From assembly GCA_963668445.1 (NCBI GenBank), contig OY764335.1:1116001-1180000 (forward strand): a stretch of DNA of 64,000 nucleotides. The letters run 5' to 3'. This document shows positions 46,707 through 55,668 of the stretch, piece after piece. This stretch comes from Poriferisulfidus sp963668445. Its GTDB lineage: Bacteria > Pseudomonadota > Gammaproteobacteria > Poriferisulfidales > Poriferisulfidaceae. The first letter of the stretch is position 1. Each line of letters begins with the position of its first letter. The position numbers and the translations under genes were made by a program. The notes beneath the pieces were generated by a model. That model was given only the letters and a program-made list of their open reading frames with translations. It did not search any database and had not been told where the DNA came from.

Positions 46707-47435
46707 ATGGGCATCCTGGATTTGCTGCTCTGCATGGCCATGGGCCTTTCGTGCCCCGAAACGCAGCTGTTCGATGCCGGCCAAGTCGTCGAGGCCCGCT
46801 ACTACGCCTGCCACAGCCGCATCATCGACGCGGCTCCAGCCGCCGTCGCCCTCGGCCGCCGCCAAGACGGAACGCTGGTCTGGGAACGTGGCATCTCGCT
46901 CTACATCGAAGGCGAACCGGCCTACCCCGAACCCCAGAACCCCCTGAACGAGACGGCCGACGAGGCGGAGGAACTGCCCTTGCCGCCCGCCGTTGTTCCC
47001 GTGGCCTTCTTCGCCTATTCCGGCCAGCCTCCGCTTGAGATCTACCGGCGCCAGAAGATGCACGATGCCGGCGACAACGCGAAAGACACGCTGGCGTGGC
47101 TCACCGCCGACGCGAAGTGGCTGGAAGCGCAGGAATTCACACTCTACGAATTCACGGGTTCGGGAATGCTTCGGGAATCCCATCTCGCCATCCGCTCCCC
47201 TGCCAACTACCGAAGCTTCCGCGCCGAAGTCGATCAGGTGCCCGCGCAGCATCGACGGTCCATTCGGGTCTACAGCGATGCCGAAAAACAGCAATTCCCC
47301 CCCTTCGTCACGCGCCATGCCGACTCGGACTGGGTGCTCTACTCCATGCAGATGAACGCATCGCAATGCACGCCCATCCGCGCCAAGGAAGACTACTTCA
47401 AGCAACACGAAGCGACCATTCGCTTCTTCCAGTGA
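46707..47435 (+). CDS. Hypothetical protein between glmM and tpiA
   Basis: 242-aa protein that I do not recognise. It has a short hydrophobic start (ILDLLLCMAMGLSC) that could be a weak signal peptide or lipoprotein leader, though GLSC is not a good lipobox. An acidic proline-rich linker (about residues 72-96) and a mixed C-terminal domain rich in aromatic residues follow. It begins 19 bases after glmM in the same direction, in a place where glmM-tpiA are usually adjacent, so it is probably an insertion specific to this lineage. Base composition is close to that of its neighbours. Confidence 0.55.
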   Translation: MGILDLLLCMAMGLSCPETQLFDAGQVVEARYYACHSRIIDAAPAAVALGRRQDGTLVWERGISLYIEGEPAYPEPQNPLNETADEAEELPLPPAVVPVAFFAYSGQPPLEIYRRQKMHDAGDNAKDTLAWLTADAKWLEAQEFTLYEFTGSGMLRESHLAIRSPANYRSFRAEVDQVPAQHRRSIRVYSDAEKQQFPPFVTRHADSDWVLYSMQMNASQCTPIRAKEDYFKQHEATIRFFQ

Positions 47436-47765
47436 ACCGGTGCTGCGACGCAGCTTGGCCCATCCGCGAATGTCCGGGCGATTTCAACCGGGCCAGACCT
47501 CGGGCGGCTGAGCCATTGGGATGGGAAAAACGACGTAGGCCTTTCGGTACAAACGCCAAGCCGTTTGCTTATTGCCTTGCAGTTCGCCAAATCGCAGACC
47601 CTGAGGGCGGCTATTTCCGGTTTTGCAGGCGATCATGAGCCTCGCCTCAGTTTGATTTCATAGCTGGTGCAAGTGGCAGACTGGCCCCATGCCTGCGCCT
47701 GCAACCCTCACGGAGATGCCGGCCCGTATAATGGGCGCCACGCCAGACGCTGGCTCCCCATAATC
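47436..47765. other. Intergenic stretch of 330 bases before tpiA
   Basis: No gene is evident. Slightly richer in A and T than the flanks. It contains a 13-base palindrome-like GCTGCG-A-CGCAGC (47442-47454) near the upstream stop, and a TATAAT (47727-47732) before tpiA. Confidence 0.6.
47727..47732 (+). promoter_or_regulatory. -10 element before tpiA
   Basis: A perfect TATAAT 33 bases before ATG 47766. No good -35 at the usual distance, so the strength of this promoter is uncertain. Confidence 0.5.
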
Positions 47766-48536
47766 ATGGTTCGCACGCCCATCATTGCCGGCAACTGGAA
47801 AATGCACGGCGACCGGCAGACCGCCCGCAAGCTTGCGCACGACGTAGCGCACGGCGCCGCCGGCTGCCCGGCCTGCGACATCCTGCTGTGCCCGCCCTTC
47901 GTCCATCTACCGGCCGTTTTGGATGAAACGGCTGACAGCCCGGTGCGCGTCGGCGCGCAAAACGTCTGCGATCAGGCCGAAGGCGCCTACACCGGGGAAA
48001 TCTCGACCGCCATGCTCACGGACCTAGGCTGCTCGCATGCCATCCTCGGCCACTCCGAACGTCGGCACGTCTACGGCGAGTCCGATGCGCTTATTGGACG
48101 AAAATTCTCGCTCCTGCACGAACTGGCGCAGCAGAACCCCGCCACCCCGAACCCGATCCTATGCGTCGGCGAAACTCTGGAGCAGCGCGAAGCCGGCCAG
48201 ACCATGGACGTCCTGCGCCGCCAGTTGCAGCCTGCCCGACAGTGCCCGGCGGCTTTCCCGCAGGCCGTCATCGCCTACGAACCCGTTTGGGCAATCGGCA
48301 CCGGAAGGGCGGCGACGCCCGACATGGCGCAGGAAGCGCATGCCGAAATCCGCGCTTGTCTGCAATCGGCATTGGGCGATACGGCTGATGCCGTCGCCAT
48401 TCTGTACGGAGGCAGCGTCAAGCCGGCCAATGCCGCAGAGTTGCTGGCCATGCCGGATATCGACGGCGGCCTGATCGGCGGCGCTTCGCTGCATGCCGAG
48501 GATTTTTTGACGATTGCCCGAAGCGTGCGAGAATAG
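47766..48536 (+). CDS. tpiA: Triosephosphate isomerase
   Basis: 256-aa TIM-barrel enzyme interconverting dihydroxyacetone phosphate and glyceraldehyde 3-phosphate. Catalytic Lys lies in NWKMH, His in AILGHSERR, and the glutamate in AYEPVWAIGTG. GGSVKPANA is the phosphate loop. It starts at ATG 47766 after a promoter-like -10 and precedes secG by 5 bases, the usual order. Confidence 0.97.
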   Translation: MVRTPIIAGNWKMHGDRQTARKLAHDVAHGAAGCPACDILLCPPFVHLPAVLDETADSPVRVGAQNVCDQAEGAYTGEISTAMLTDLGCSHAILGHSERRHVYGESDALIGRKFSLLHELAQQNPATPNPILCVGETLEQREAGQTMDVLRRQLQPARQCPAAFPQAVIAYEPVWAIGTGRAATPDMAQEAHAEIRACLQSALGDTADAVAILYGGSVKPANAAELLAMPDIDGGLIGGASLHAEDFLTIARSVRE

Positions 48537-48541
48537 ACCCC

Positions 48542-48904
48542 ATGTACAACGCTCTCCTCTTTACCGCCGTCGCCCTGTCGCTGGGCATCATCGGCCTAGT
48601 GCTGCTCCAGCATGGCCGCGGCGCCGATACCGGTGCCGCCTTCGGCGCCGGCGCATCCGGCTCCATCTTCGGCTCCCGCGGCAGCGCCACCTTCCTAAGC
48701 CGTGCGACCGCCATTGCCGTCGCACTGTTTTTCGCCAACTGCTTGGCCTTGGCCTGGATCATCAAGTCGGAGTCGCCGGATGCCAGCCTGCTCGACCAAC
48801 AGGCTCAGGGACTCTACGAAATGCCGGACGAACTCGAAGAACTGCCGGGGGAAGATTTCGAAGCCGACGCGCCGCCCTCTTCAGTCGAAGACATTCCCGA
48901 ATAG
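48542..48904 (+). CDS. secG: Preprotein translocase subunit SecG
   Basis: 120-aa SecG with two membrane helices (about residues 5-21 and 56-75), separated by the family loop LLQHGRGADTGAAFGAGASG. The C-terminal tail is acidic. SecG helps SecYE-SecA export; it lies between tpiA and tRNA-Leu as in many gammaproteobacteria. Confidence 0.96.
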   Translation: MYNALLFTAVALSLGIIGLVLLQHGRGADTGAAFGAGASGSIFGSRGSATFLSRATAIAVALFFANCLALAWIIKSESPDASLLDQQAQGLYEMPDELEELPGEDFEADAPPSSVEDIPE

Positions 48905-48920
48905 GCCGCGCCGCGCATTC

Positions 48921-48929
48921 TGCGATAAT
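48921..48929 (+). promoter_or_regulatory. Extended -10 promoter of tRNA-Leu
   Basis: TGCGATAAT is an extended -10 about 15 bases before the tRNA 5' end. It would let the tRNA be made apart from secG. No -35 of note. Confidence 0.5.
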
Positions 48930-48943
48930 ACTGCGCCAACCGT

Positions 48944-49029
48944 GCCGATGTGGTGGAATCTGGTAGACACGCTGTCTTGAGGGGGCAGTGGCGCAAGCCG
49001 TGCCGGTTCGAGTCCGGCCATCGGCACCA
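48944..49029 (+). tRNA. tRNA-Leu (GAG)
   Basis: 86-base class II tRNA with encoded CCA. Acceptor GCCGATG/CATCGGC is perfect, anticodon stem CTGTC/GGCAG with loop TTGAGGG gives GAG. The secG-tRNA-Leu order is common in gammaproteobacteria. The addA gene starts 33 bases on. Confidence 0.95.
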
Positions 49030-49062
49030 CCTTTTCCGTTCGACTCCGCGCTGAGGCGGCGC

Positions 49063-52000
49063 ATGGCCGACACGCTACAACCGGCCCACCCGCGCCACAG
49101 TTCCGCCGTCTTCGCTTCCGCCGGAACGGGCAAGACCTGGCTGCTGGTCGCTCGCATCCTGCGCCTGCTGCTCGACGGCGCCAAGCCGGAATCGATTCTG
49201 GCGATCACGTTCACTCGCAAGGCCGCGGCCGAAATCCGCCAACGCCTTCTGCAACGCATGCAGGAATGGCTGCGCGCCGACGACGCGGAATTGACCAAGC
49301 TCCTGCGCGGCATCGGCATCGCGCCATCCCCAGCCGTTCTGGCCAAATCCCGAACCCTCTTCGAAGCCGTGCAGTTTGCCGAGCAAGGCATCCGAATCGC
49401 CACGTTCCATTCGTTCTTCCAAGACCTGCTGCAGCGCTTTCCTCTGGAAGCCGAGATCCCGGTCGGATTCTCCATTCCGCAGCCGGAGCAAACCGCGCGC
49501 CTGCATCGGGATGCCGAAGATCTGCTGTTCCGGCAGGCCCGCCGCGACGACGGCCTGCTGAATCAGGCCCTGCGCGAAGTCATGCAGCACGCACGCGGCC
49601 CGGACACCCTGCGCCGCAGCTTTGCAGCCATCCAGAGCCGAAGCCTTGAATGGCTCACCTTCGCCGACGGACGGACGCTCGAAGAATTGCACGCTGCCTT
49701 GCATGACGCAGTATTCCGATTGAACGCACCGCCCGCCAAGTTGCTCGACCTGCGCGCCGATGCCGCAAGCATTCAGGAACTCGCGGATTTGCTTAATGAC
49801 TCCGGCGCTTCGGAAAAATCGAACCAAGCGAAAGCCGCCGCCAAACTCCGCCATGCCCTGAAGCAGCACGAGCCTGAAGACTTGGACGCCTTGCGGATCG
49901 TTTACGACGCCCTGTGCTGCGACGGCGGGGTTCGTTCCAGCATTCTGCCGGTCACAGACGCTGCAAGCCGGCGCCTAGGCGCACGATGCGCACGCTACGA
50001 AAAACTGGCAAGCGAACTATCGCAGCTTGCCAGCATCACGCACGACTGGAACCTACGCCAACAATCCTACCGGCGCAATTGCGCCTGGTACGTCATCGCC
50101 CACCAACTCACCGGAAATTATCAGACACTCAAGCAGGCCCGCGGGCAGATGGACTACGACGACCTCGTATGGTTCGCCCACAAGCTGATGGCCGGCGGCG
50201 ACAGCGTCGCATGGGTGCAGTACAAGCTCGGACAACGCTTCCGGCATGTGCTGGTGGACGAATTCCAGGATACGGACGCCTTGTCATGGCAGACGCTGCA
50301 GCCCTTTCTGGAAGCCTTGGGGGAACGCGACCCGCAGCCCGGCACCGCCTTCATCGTCGGCGACCCCAAGCAGTCCATTTACCAATGGCGCCGCGCCAAT
50401 CCGGCAATCCAGAGGGATGCCTCGGACTACATGGCGCATCATCTGGACGCTCGCGAGCCTACCCTCGGCGAATCCTACCGCTCCGCTCCAGCCGTCATCG
50501 AATTTGTTAATGCCTGCTTCGGCAGCAAGCATGCCTTTCCCCTGCCCAACTTCAAAGCGCATGCGACACGCAAGTCCGAACTTTGGGGACGCATCGAACT
50601 ACTCCCGTACGTCGAGAAGAGCCGGCACCGGCCCGATGCCGTCGGCCCGGACGCACCGCTGCGCGATCCTCTGACCGAGCCGCGCCCGGAACCGCGCAAC
50701 ACGCAAATCGAAGAAATGGCCCAAAAGGTCGCCACGCGTTTGCGCCGGCTTGCCGACGACCGAACGCCCATTGAAGACCGGGATTCCGGACGCGCCATTC
50801 CCGCCCGCTTCCGGGACATCATGATTCTGGTGCGCCGGCGCACTCACGTACCCGACATCGAACGCGCGCTGGCTGCCGAAGGCATCCCGTTCGCCCGCCA
50901 ATCGCGCCAGACCCTGCTCAACCATCTGGAAGTGCAGGACATGCACGCCCTGCTCAAATTCCTCATCAATCCGACCGACGACTTGTCGCTGGTACAGGTA
51001 TTGCGTTCGCCGCTGTACGGCATCACGGACGGCGAACTGATGGAACTGGCGCGAGCCGGCGGCGGCCAACCGCTCCCGTGGGCCGAACGCCTTGAACAGC
51101 ACGCCGCCTGCCAAGACGCCGCGCACCCTTTCCGACGCGCCGCCGAGCACATCCGCGCATGGCAGAAGGACATCGGCCGCATTCCGACGCATGACCTGCT
51201 CGACCGCATCTATTTCGAGACCGACGCGCTGTGCCGCTACCAAGAAGCACAGCAGGGAGAGCGCGGTCGGCAAGCCGCTAGCAATCTAATCCGCTTCCTT
51301 GAAATGACATTGGAATTCGACAGCGGGCGCTATCCGAGCGCCACGGCCTTCACGCACTACATCGACGACATGAGGGCGGGACGCCTGGAAGGCTCGGATG
51401 CGCCCGACAGCCTCCAAGCCGAAGCCGACAATCTCGACGACCGCGTACAGATATTGACGGTGCACATGGCCAAGGGACTTGAAAAGCCGATCGTCGTCTA
51501 TGCCGAATTTTCGGAACAGCGGCCTCAGGAAAAGGCCGGCGACATCCTTCTGGACTGGCCTGCGGGCGAGGAGCGTCCGATACGGTTCCTACTACAGCCG
51601 GACCGCGACGGCATGGATGCCTGCTCGCAGGCGTGCCTCGACCAGATGCGCGAGAAGCGCCAAGCCGAAGAAATCAACCAGCATTACGTGGCCTTCACCC
51701 GCGCCCGCCAAATCCTCATTCTGTGCCAACATCAAACCATGCATGAACGACTATCCGAACGCCTCGAAGCCTGCGGCGGACGCCTCGACGCAAAAACCGG
51801 CATCTGGAGCATGGAAAGCGGCGGGCGCCCACCCGTCTCGGCCGAACCGCCGCCTGCCCGAACGCCGCCGCCCTCGAGCGAAGGCATGGACCGGCCCCTC
51901 ACACTGCCGGATATGCCGCCCCCCAGCCGCAAGGAGCACAGCACGGACGCGGACAAACGCACGGACGACAGCACAGGACGCCGGCTCGCTTTGATGCGCG

Positions 52001-52488
52001 GCACCGCCATCCACAAAATGATCGAACTGATCCTAACCGGAAGAATCAGTCAAGGCGCATTGGCGCAGCTGGCCGCAGCCTCCGGGCATACGTCTCGCGA
52101 TGCCCGCTTTCAAGGCTGGCTGGCCGAAGCGCAGGCGGTCGTCGACGACCCGGACCTGAAAGCCGTCTTCCAGCCTGCGCCGCAAGTTCGTGCGCATACG
52201 GAAGTCCATGTCGTCTGCCAGCGCGACGGGCAGGAAGGCCACGGCGTCATCGACCGGCTGCTGCTCTCTCCCGATGAGGCGTGGATCATAGATTTCAAAT
52301 CGGACGCGGCCAAGGATGCCAAACAACTGGAAGCATGCGCCAAGCGCTACGAAGCGCAACTGCGCGAGTATGCCCGATTCATTCGCACCGTCTACCCGGA
52401 ACGTTCGATCCGCTGCTCCCTGCTGTTCACGCATGCCCGGCGCCTGTACGACATGCCGGCCGCAGCCATGGCATCAGCCGTCCAGTAG
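49063..52488 (+). CDS. addA: AddA-type helicase-nuclease
   Basis: 1141-aa UvrD-like helicase with a C-terminal nuclease, probably the AddA subunit of an AddAB double-strand-break repair enzyme. Helicase motifs are in order: FASAGTGKTWLL, LAITFTRKAAAEIRQR, VDEFQDTDALS, VGDPKQSIYQWRRANP and TVHMAKGLEKPIVVY. The PD-(D/E)XK nuclease has HTEVHV, GVIDRLL and IIDFKSDAA. The usual partner, addB, is not adjacent on either side. Start ATG 49063 is used; earlier open frame covers the tRNA. Its 3' end overlaps the convergent dsbC by 15 bases. A RecB-like or stand-alone helicase is a less likely alternative. Confidence 0.88.
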   Translation: MADTLQPAHPRHSSAVFASAGTGKTWLLVARILRLLLDGAKPESILAITFTRKAAAEIRQRLLQRMQEWLRADDAELTKLLRGIGIAPSPAVLAKSRTLFEAVQFAEQGIRIATFHSFFQDLLQRFPLEAEIPVGFSIPQPEQTARLHRDAEDLLFRQARRDDGLLNQALREVMQHARGPDTLRRSFAAIQSRSLEWLTFADGRTLEELHAALHDAVFRLNAPPAKLLDLRADAASIQELADLLNDSGASEKSNQAKAAAKLRHALKQHEPEDLDALRIVYDALCCDGGVRSSILPVTDAASRRLGARCARYEKLASELSQLASITHDWNLRQQSYRRNCAWYVIAHQLTGNYQTLKQARGQMDYDDLVWFAHKLMAGGDSVAWVQYKLGQRFRHVLVDEFQDTDALSWQTLQPFLEALGERDPQPGTAFIVGDPKQSIYQWRRANPAIQRDASDYMAHHLDAREPTLGESYRSAPAVIEFVNACFGSKHAFPLPNFKAHATRKSELWGRIELLPYVEKSRHRPDAVGPDAPLRDPLTEPRPEPRNTQIEEMAQKVATRLRRLADDRTPIEDRDSGRAIPARFRDIMILVRRRTHVPDIERALAAEGIPFARQSRQTLLNHLEVQDMHALLKFLINPTDDLSLVQVLRSPLYGITDGELMELARAGGGQPLPWAERLEQHAACQDAAHPFRRAAEHIRAWQKDIGRIPTHDLLDRIYFETDALCRYQEAQQGERGRQAASNLIRFLEMTLEFDSGRYPSATAFTHYIDDMRAGRLEGSDAPDSLQAEADNLDDRVQILTVHMAKGLEKPIVVYAEFSEQRPQEKAGDILLDWPAGEERPIRFLLQPDRDGMDACSQACLDQMREKRQAEEINQHYVAFTRARQILILCQHQTMHERLSERLEACGGRLDAKTGIWSMESGGRPPVSAEPPPARTPPPSSEGMDRPLTLPDMPPPSRKEHSTDADKRTDDSTGRRLALMRGTAIHKMIELILTGRISQGALAQLAAASGHTSRDARFQGWLAEAQAVVDDPDLKAVFQPAPQVRAHTEVHVVCQRDGQEGHGVIDRLLLSPDEAWIIDFKSDAAKDAKQLEACAKRYEAQLREYARFIRTVYPERSIRCSLLFTHARRLYDMPAAAMASAVQ

Positions 52489-53220
52489 CGCCAGCAACTC
52501 CTGCGGAGGGCGGTAGCCGCGCACCAGCGTGCCGTCCGAACGGAAAATCGACGGCGTCGACCTGACGCCTAGGCTATCCACCAGTTCAATGTGCTCCAGC
52601 ACCGGGTTGGCGCAAGTCTTGGGCGGCACCGGTTCCATGCGCTTGGCCTGCGTCAGTGCCCGTCGGCGATCTTCGGCGCACCAGACGCTGACCATCGTGT
52701 GGTAACTGTCGCTGCCTTCCCCGGCGCGCGGAAACAGCAAATAGCGCACCTCAATGCCCATGCCGTTCAGTTCGTCGATATGCTGGTGGAATTTCCGGCA
52801 GTACATGCAGCTGGTATCCGTCACTACGGTGATGGCGTGCCGCTGTGGCGCCGTTGCCGGATACACGATCATCCGCTCTGCGCCGTAACCCTCCAGCATG
52901 ATCTGACGCAAACTCGCACGGGACGCTTCCGTCAGATTCGTGCGGCTCTGAAGATCGTACAAGTCGCCGTCATGGAACATGTAGCGGCCATCTTGGGTGA
53001 CATACGCGATCAGGCTGCCGTACGCGACTTCGTACAAATTCGCTACGGGCGAGCGCCGAATATGGCCCGGGCTCCTCTCCGGGAACGCCTGCAACAGGCG
53101 CTCCCGCAACTGGACTTCGTTCGTCGGCTCGGCCGCCACAGCGGCGGCCGCCAAAAAGCCGAGGGCGAATGTTCGACTAACCGCGCGGGTGATGCGCACG
53201 ATGCAGGTTCTTGAGATCAT
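52474..53220 (-). CDS. dsbC: Thiol:disulfide interchange protein DsbC
   Basis: About 248 aa: a signal-like N-terminus (AVSRTFALGFLAAAAVAA), an N-terminal dimerisation domain and a thioredoxin-fold C-terminal domain with active site SCMYCRK and the cis-Pro loop RSTPSIF. DsbC corrects wrong disulfides in the periplasm. The start is uncertain: ATG 53220 is given, GTG 53199 would give a shorter and more typical leader, and ATG 53232 or 53223 are longer. All overlap the xerD 3' end by 23-56 bases. The xerD-dsbC order is usual in gammaproteobacteria. Confidence 0.88.
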   Translation of the reverse strand: MISRTCIVRITRAVSRTFALGFLAAAAVAAEPTNEVQLRERLLQAFPERSPGHIRRSPVANLYEVAYGSLIAYVTQDGRYMFHDGDLYDLQSRTNLTEASRASLRQIMLEGYGAERMIVYPATAPQRHAITVVTDTSCMYCRKFHQHIDELNGMGIEVRYLLFPRAGEGSDSYHTMVSVWCAEDRRRALTQAKRMEPVPPKTCANPVLEHIELVDSLGVRSTPSIFRSDGTLVRGYRPPQELLALLDG

Positions 53221-54070
53221 CATGAGCCACATGGGTGTAGATTTGAGTCGTCGACAAGTCGCTATGCCCGAGCAGCATCTGCACGACCCTCAGGTCGGCC
53301 CCATGGTTGAGCAGATGCGTGGCAAACGTATGCCGGAGCGTGTGCGGCGATAGCGGCTTGGCAATGCCGACGCGACGCGCCAACTGGCGCAAAACAAACC
53401 AAAAGCCCTGGCGGCTCATGGCTTGGCCTCGGCGCGTCACGAACAGGTCGCCTGTTTCGGCGCAACCTTGCATCAGCTTCGGCCGGGCTTCCCGAAGATA
53501 ACGCTCCAGCCACTGCGCCGCGCACTCGCCGAACGGCACCAGCCGCTCCTTCCCGCCCTTACCGGTCAAACGCAGCACATCCGCTTTCAGATTGACCTGG
53601 TCATGCCTCAGCGCTATCAGTTCGCTGACGCGCAGGCCGCACGCATACAGCAGCTCCAGCATCGCGCGGTCCCTCACTCCTTTGGGCTTCCCCGTATCCG
53701 GAGCCTCCAGCAAATCCTCCATCTCGCGCTCGCTCAGCACAGCCGGCAACAACCGCGACGGCCGCGGCGGCATGACCTGCTCGCAAGGGTCGTCGCAGCG
53801 CCAAGCATGGCGCTGTGCATAGTTGCAGAACAGCCGGACCGCCGACAGGATGCGCGCCACGCTGCTCGCCTTGGTGCCATCCTGCAGCCTCGATGCAAGA
53901 TATTGCTGGATTACGCCGCCATCCATCGTAATCAAATCGGCGCCGCACGCCTGCAGCCAACGCGAAAAGCCTTGCAAGTCGGAGCGGTACGCCTGCAATG
54001 TAGCCCGCGCCAAGCCCTGCTCGGCCCAACTGCCGTCCAGAAAAGCATCAATGGCATCTGAGTCATGCAT
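53177..54070 (-). CDS. xerD: Site-specific tyrosine recombinase XerD
   Basis: 297-aa recombinase that, with XerC, resolves chromosome dimers at dif. Catalytic residues are visible: Arg in CGLRVSELIAL, Lys in TGKGGKERLV, HTLRHTFATHL (His and Arg), GHSDLSTTQIYTH (His and Tyr). Length and position next to dsbC favour XerD over XerC or an integrase. A TATACT hexamer (54077-54082, minus strand) lies directly upstream of ATG 54070, so the message may have almost no leader. Confidence 0.94.
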   Translation of the reverse strand: MHDSDAIDAFLDGSWAEQGLARATLQAYRSDLQGFSRWLQACGADLITMDGGVIQQYLASRLQDGTKASSVARILSAVRLFCNYAQRHAWRCDDPCEQVMPPRPSRLLPAVLSEREMEDLLEAPDTGKPKGVRDRAMLELLYACGLRVSELIALRHDQVNLKADVLRLTGKGGKERLVPFGECAAQWLERYLREARPKLMQGCAETGDLFVTRRGQAMSRQGFWFVLRQLARRVGIAKPLSPHTLRHTFATHLLNHGADLRVVQMLLGHSDLSTTQIYTHVAHDDLKNLHRAHHPRG

Positions 54071-54076
54071 TCAACA

Positions 54077-54084
54077 AGTATAAT
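54077..54084. promoter_or_regulatory. Overlapping divergent -10 elements
   Basis: TATAAT on the plus strand (54079-54084) could serve the RDD gene at 54148; TATACT on the minus strand (54077-54082) could serve xerD, with transcription beginning at about its ATG. Weak or no -35 elements for both. Confidence 0.35.
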
Positions 54085-54147
54085 CTATGCGCCCGCCCGC
54101 ACCTGCGCAGCCCGACGCGCCCCGCACCTTTCGACCCGGAACCTCCC

Positions 54148-54564
54148 ATGGCCGCCACCCGACCTGTCGGCCTCGGCCTGCGCCTCGGCTGCATCCTCTA
54201 CGACCTCATCGTTCTGGCCGGCATCTGGTGGGTCGCCAGCCTGCCGTTTGCGGCCATTGACCTGACCGTGCCCGGCTCCGCCGAGCGCCTCATGTACCAA
54301 GGGTACCTGCTCGCCGTTGCCACGGCCTATTTCGTCAGCTGCTGGCACTGGCGCGGGGCAACCGTAGGCATGCGGGCCTGGCAGGTGCGCCTCGAAACAT
54401 GCCGCGGGGGCGCCGTCAGCTGGACGACCGCGCTGCGCCGCGCCTTCAGCGCCATGCTGTCATGGGGATGTCTGGGCCTCGGATACTGGTGGTGCTTGTT
54501 CGGCCCGCAACGGCAATGCTGGCACGACCGCTGGAGCGCGACACGCTTGGTCAGACCGTGCTGA
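54148..54564 (+). CDS. RDD family membrane protein
   Basis: 138-aa protein with an RDD domain: three membrane helices (about residues 16-34, 52-68 and 95-115), CILYDLIVLAGIWW with the Arg-Asp-Asp-like start of the family, and GATVGMRAWQVRLE. Function of RDD proteins is mostly unknown; some act as transporters or antiporter-like proteins. It is divergent from xerD and its end overlaps the convergent lptG by 14 bases. Confidence 0.85.
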   Translation: MAATRPVGLGLRLGCILYDLIVLAGIWWVASLPFAAIDLTVPGSAERLMYQGYLLAVATAYFVSCWHWRGATVGMRAWQVRLETCRGGAVSWTTALRRAFSAMLSWGCLGLGYWWCLFGPQRQCWHDRWSATRLVRPC

Positions 54565-55621
54565 TCCGGCGATTGGACAGAAGCAAAGCACCCAGCGCCA
54601 GCAGAAGCAACAGCGGCAGCGAGGCCGCCTGCCATGGCGGCAGGCCGAGCACTAGCCCAAGATGCGCGCACAGCCGGTTGAACAAATAAATGCCAATGCC
54701 GCTGAGCACGCCGATGAAAATGCGCTGGCCCAAGCCGCCGCCTCGCGGCTGGACGAAAGCAAAAGGCACCGTGAGGAGCAGAACCGCCACGCAGGAGATG
54801 GGCGTGATGAAGCGCTGCCACCATGCAAACCGGTACGGCCGCAACTCCACCTGCTCGCCAGCGAAAAAATCCAGATAGCGGCTTAAGCTCGCCATCGACA
54901 TCTCGTCAGCCGGTCGCATCACAAGCTCCAATACGTCCGCTGGCGGCAACGCCGTCTCTACGAGCTCCGCATGCTGCTGCGTCTGCATGGTTCCGTCCGG
55001 GTGCACCACGCTTTCGCGCACATCCTGCAAAACCCAATGCTCCCCATCGAACCATGCGCTCCGCGCATGCGCGCTGCGCTGCAATACGCCATCCACGCCT
55101 ATCCGGTATGCCAAAACATCGGACAGGCGGCCGGGGTCACGGGCCCGTTGCACACGCATGTAACTACCATCCTTGCGAATCCACAAGCCTGCATCGTCCG
55201 CACCCGGTCCGCGATACTGGCGCTTCAAGCTCCATGCCGCTTCCATGCCCGGCGGCGCAAGCTTCTCGCCAATCAGGATCGTCGCCAACGCCAGCAGCAG
55301 GCCCAGCAGCAGCAGCGGCCGCGTCACACGCCAGATGCCGAGCCCGGACGCACGCATGGCCGTCATTTCGTTATCGGCTGCCAACTGGCCCAAGCTGAGC
55401 AAGCTGCCGATGAACACCGATACCGGCAAGACTTCGTACATGCGCTGTGGCGTGGTCAGCACGATCACCCAAAGCACCTCCGCGAACGAATACCCGCCGG
55501 CCCGCACCCGCCGCGCTTCGTCGATGAAATCGACCAGCGTTAGCACTGCCACCACCGCCAGCAGCGTCACGCCAATGCCGCCCAGCACCCGGCGCACCAA
55601 GTAGCGCGTCAGCAGCTTCAT
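54551..55621 (-). CDS. lptG: LPS export permease LptG
   Basis: About 356-aa inner-membrane subunit of the LptB2FG transporter that pulls lipopolysaccharide from the inner membrane. Membrane helices flank a periplasmic beta-jellyroll (GADDAGLWIRKDGSYMRVQ region). MKLLTRYLVRRVLGGIGVTL is the family start at ATG 55621; ATG 55672, which overlaps the lptF stop as ATGA, would add 17 residues. Paired with lptF in one operon. Confidence 0.94.
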   Translation of the reverse strand: MKLLTRYLVRRVLGGIGVTLLAVVAVLTLVDFIDEARRVRAGGYSFAEVLWVIVLTTPQRMYEVLPVSVFIGSLLSLGQLAADNEMTAMRASGLGIWRVTRPLLLLGLLLALATILIGEKLAPPGMEAAWSLKRQYRGPGADDAGLWIRKDGSYMRVQRARDPGRLSDVLAYRIGVDGVLQRSAHARSAWFDGEHWVLQDVRESVVHPDGTMQTQQHAELVETALPPADVLELVMRPADEMSMASLSRYLDFFAGEQVELRPYRFAWWQRFITPISCVAVLLLTVPFAFVQPRGGGLGQRIFIGVLSGIGIYLFNRLCAHLGLVLGLPPWQAASLPLLLLLALGALLLSNRRISTV

Positions 55622-55668
55622 GGCGATGCCATCCGGTGTCTGGCGCACCAGATGGCGCATTTGCAGGT

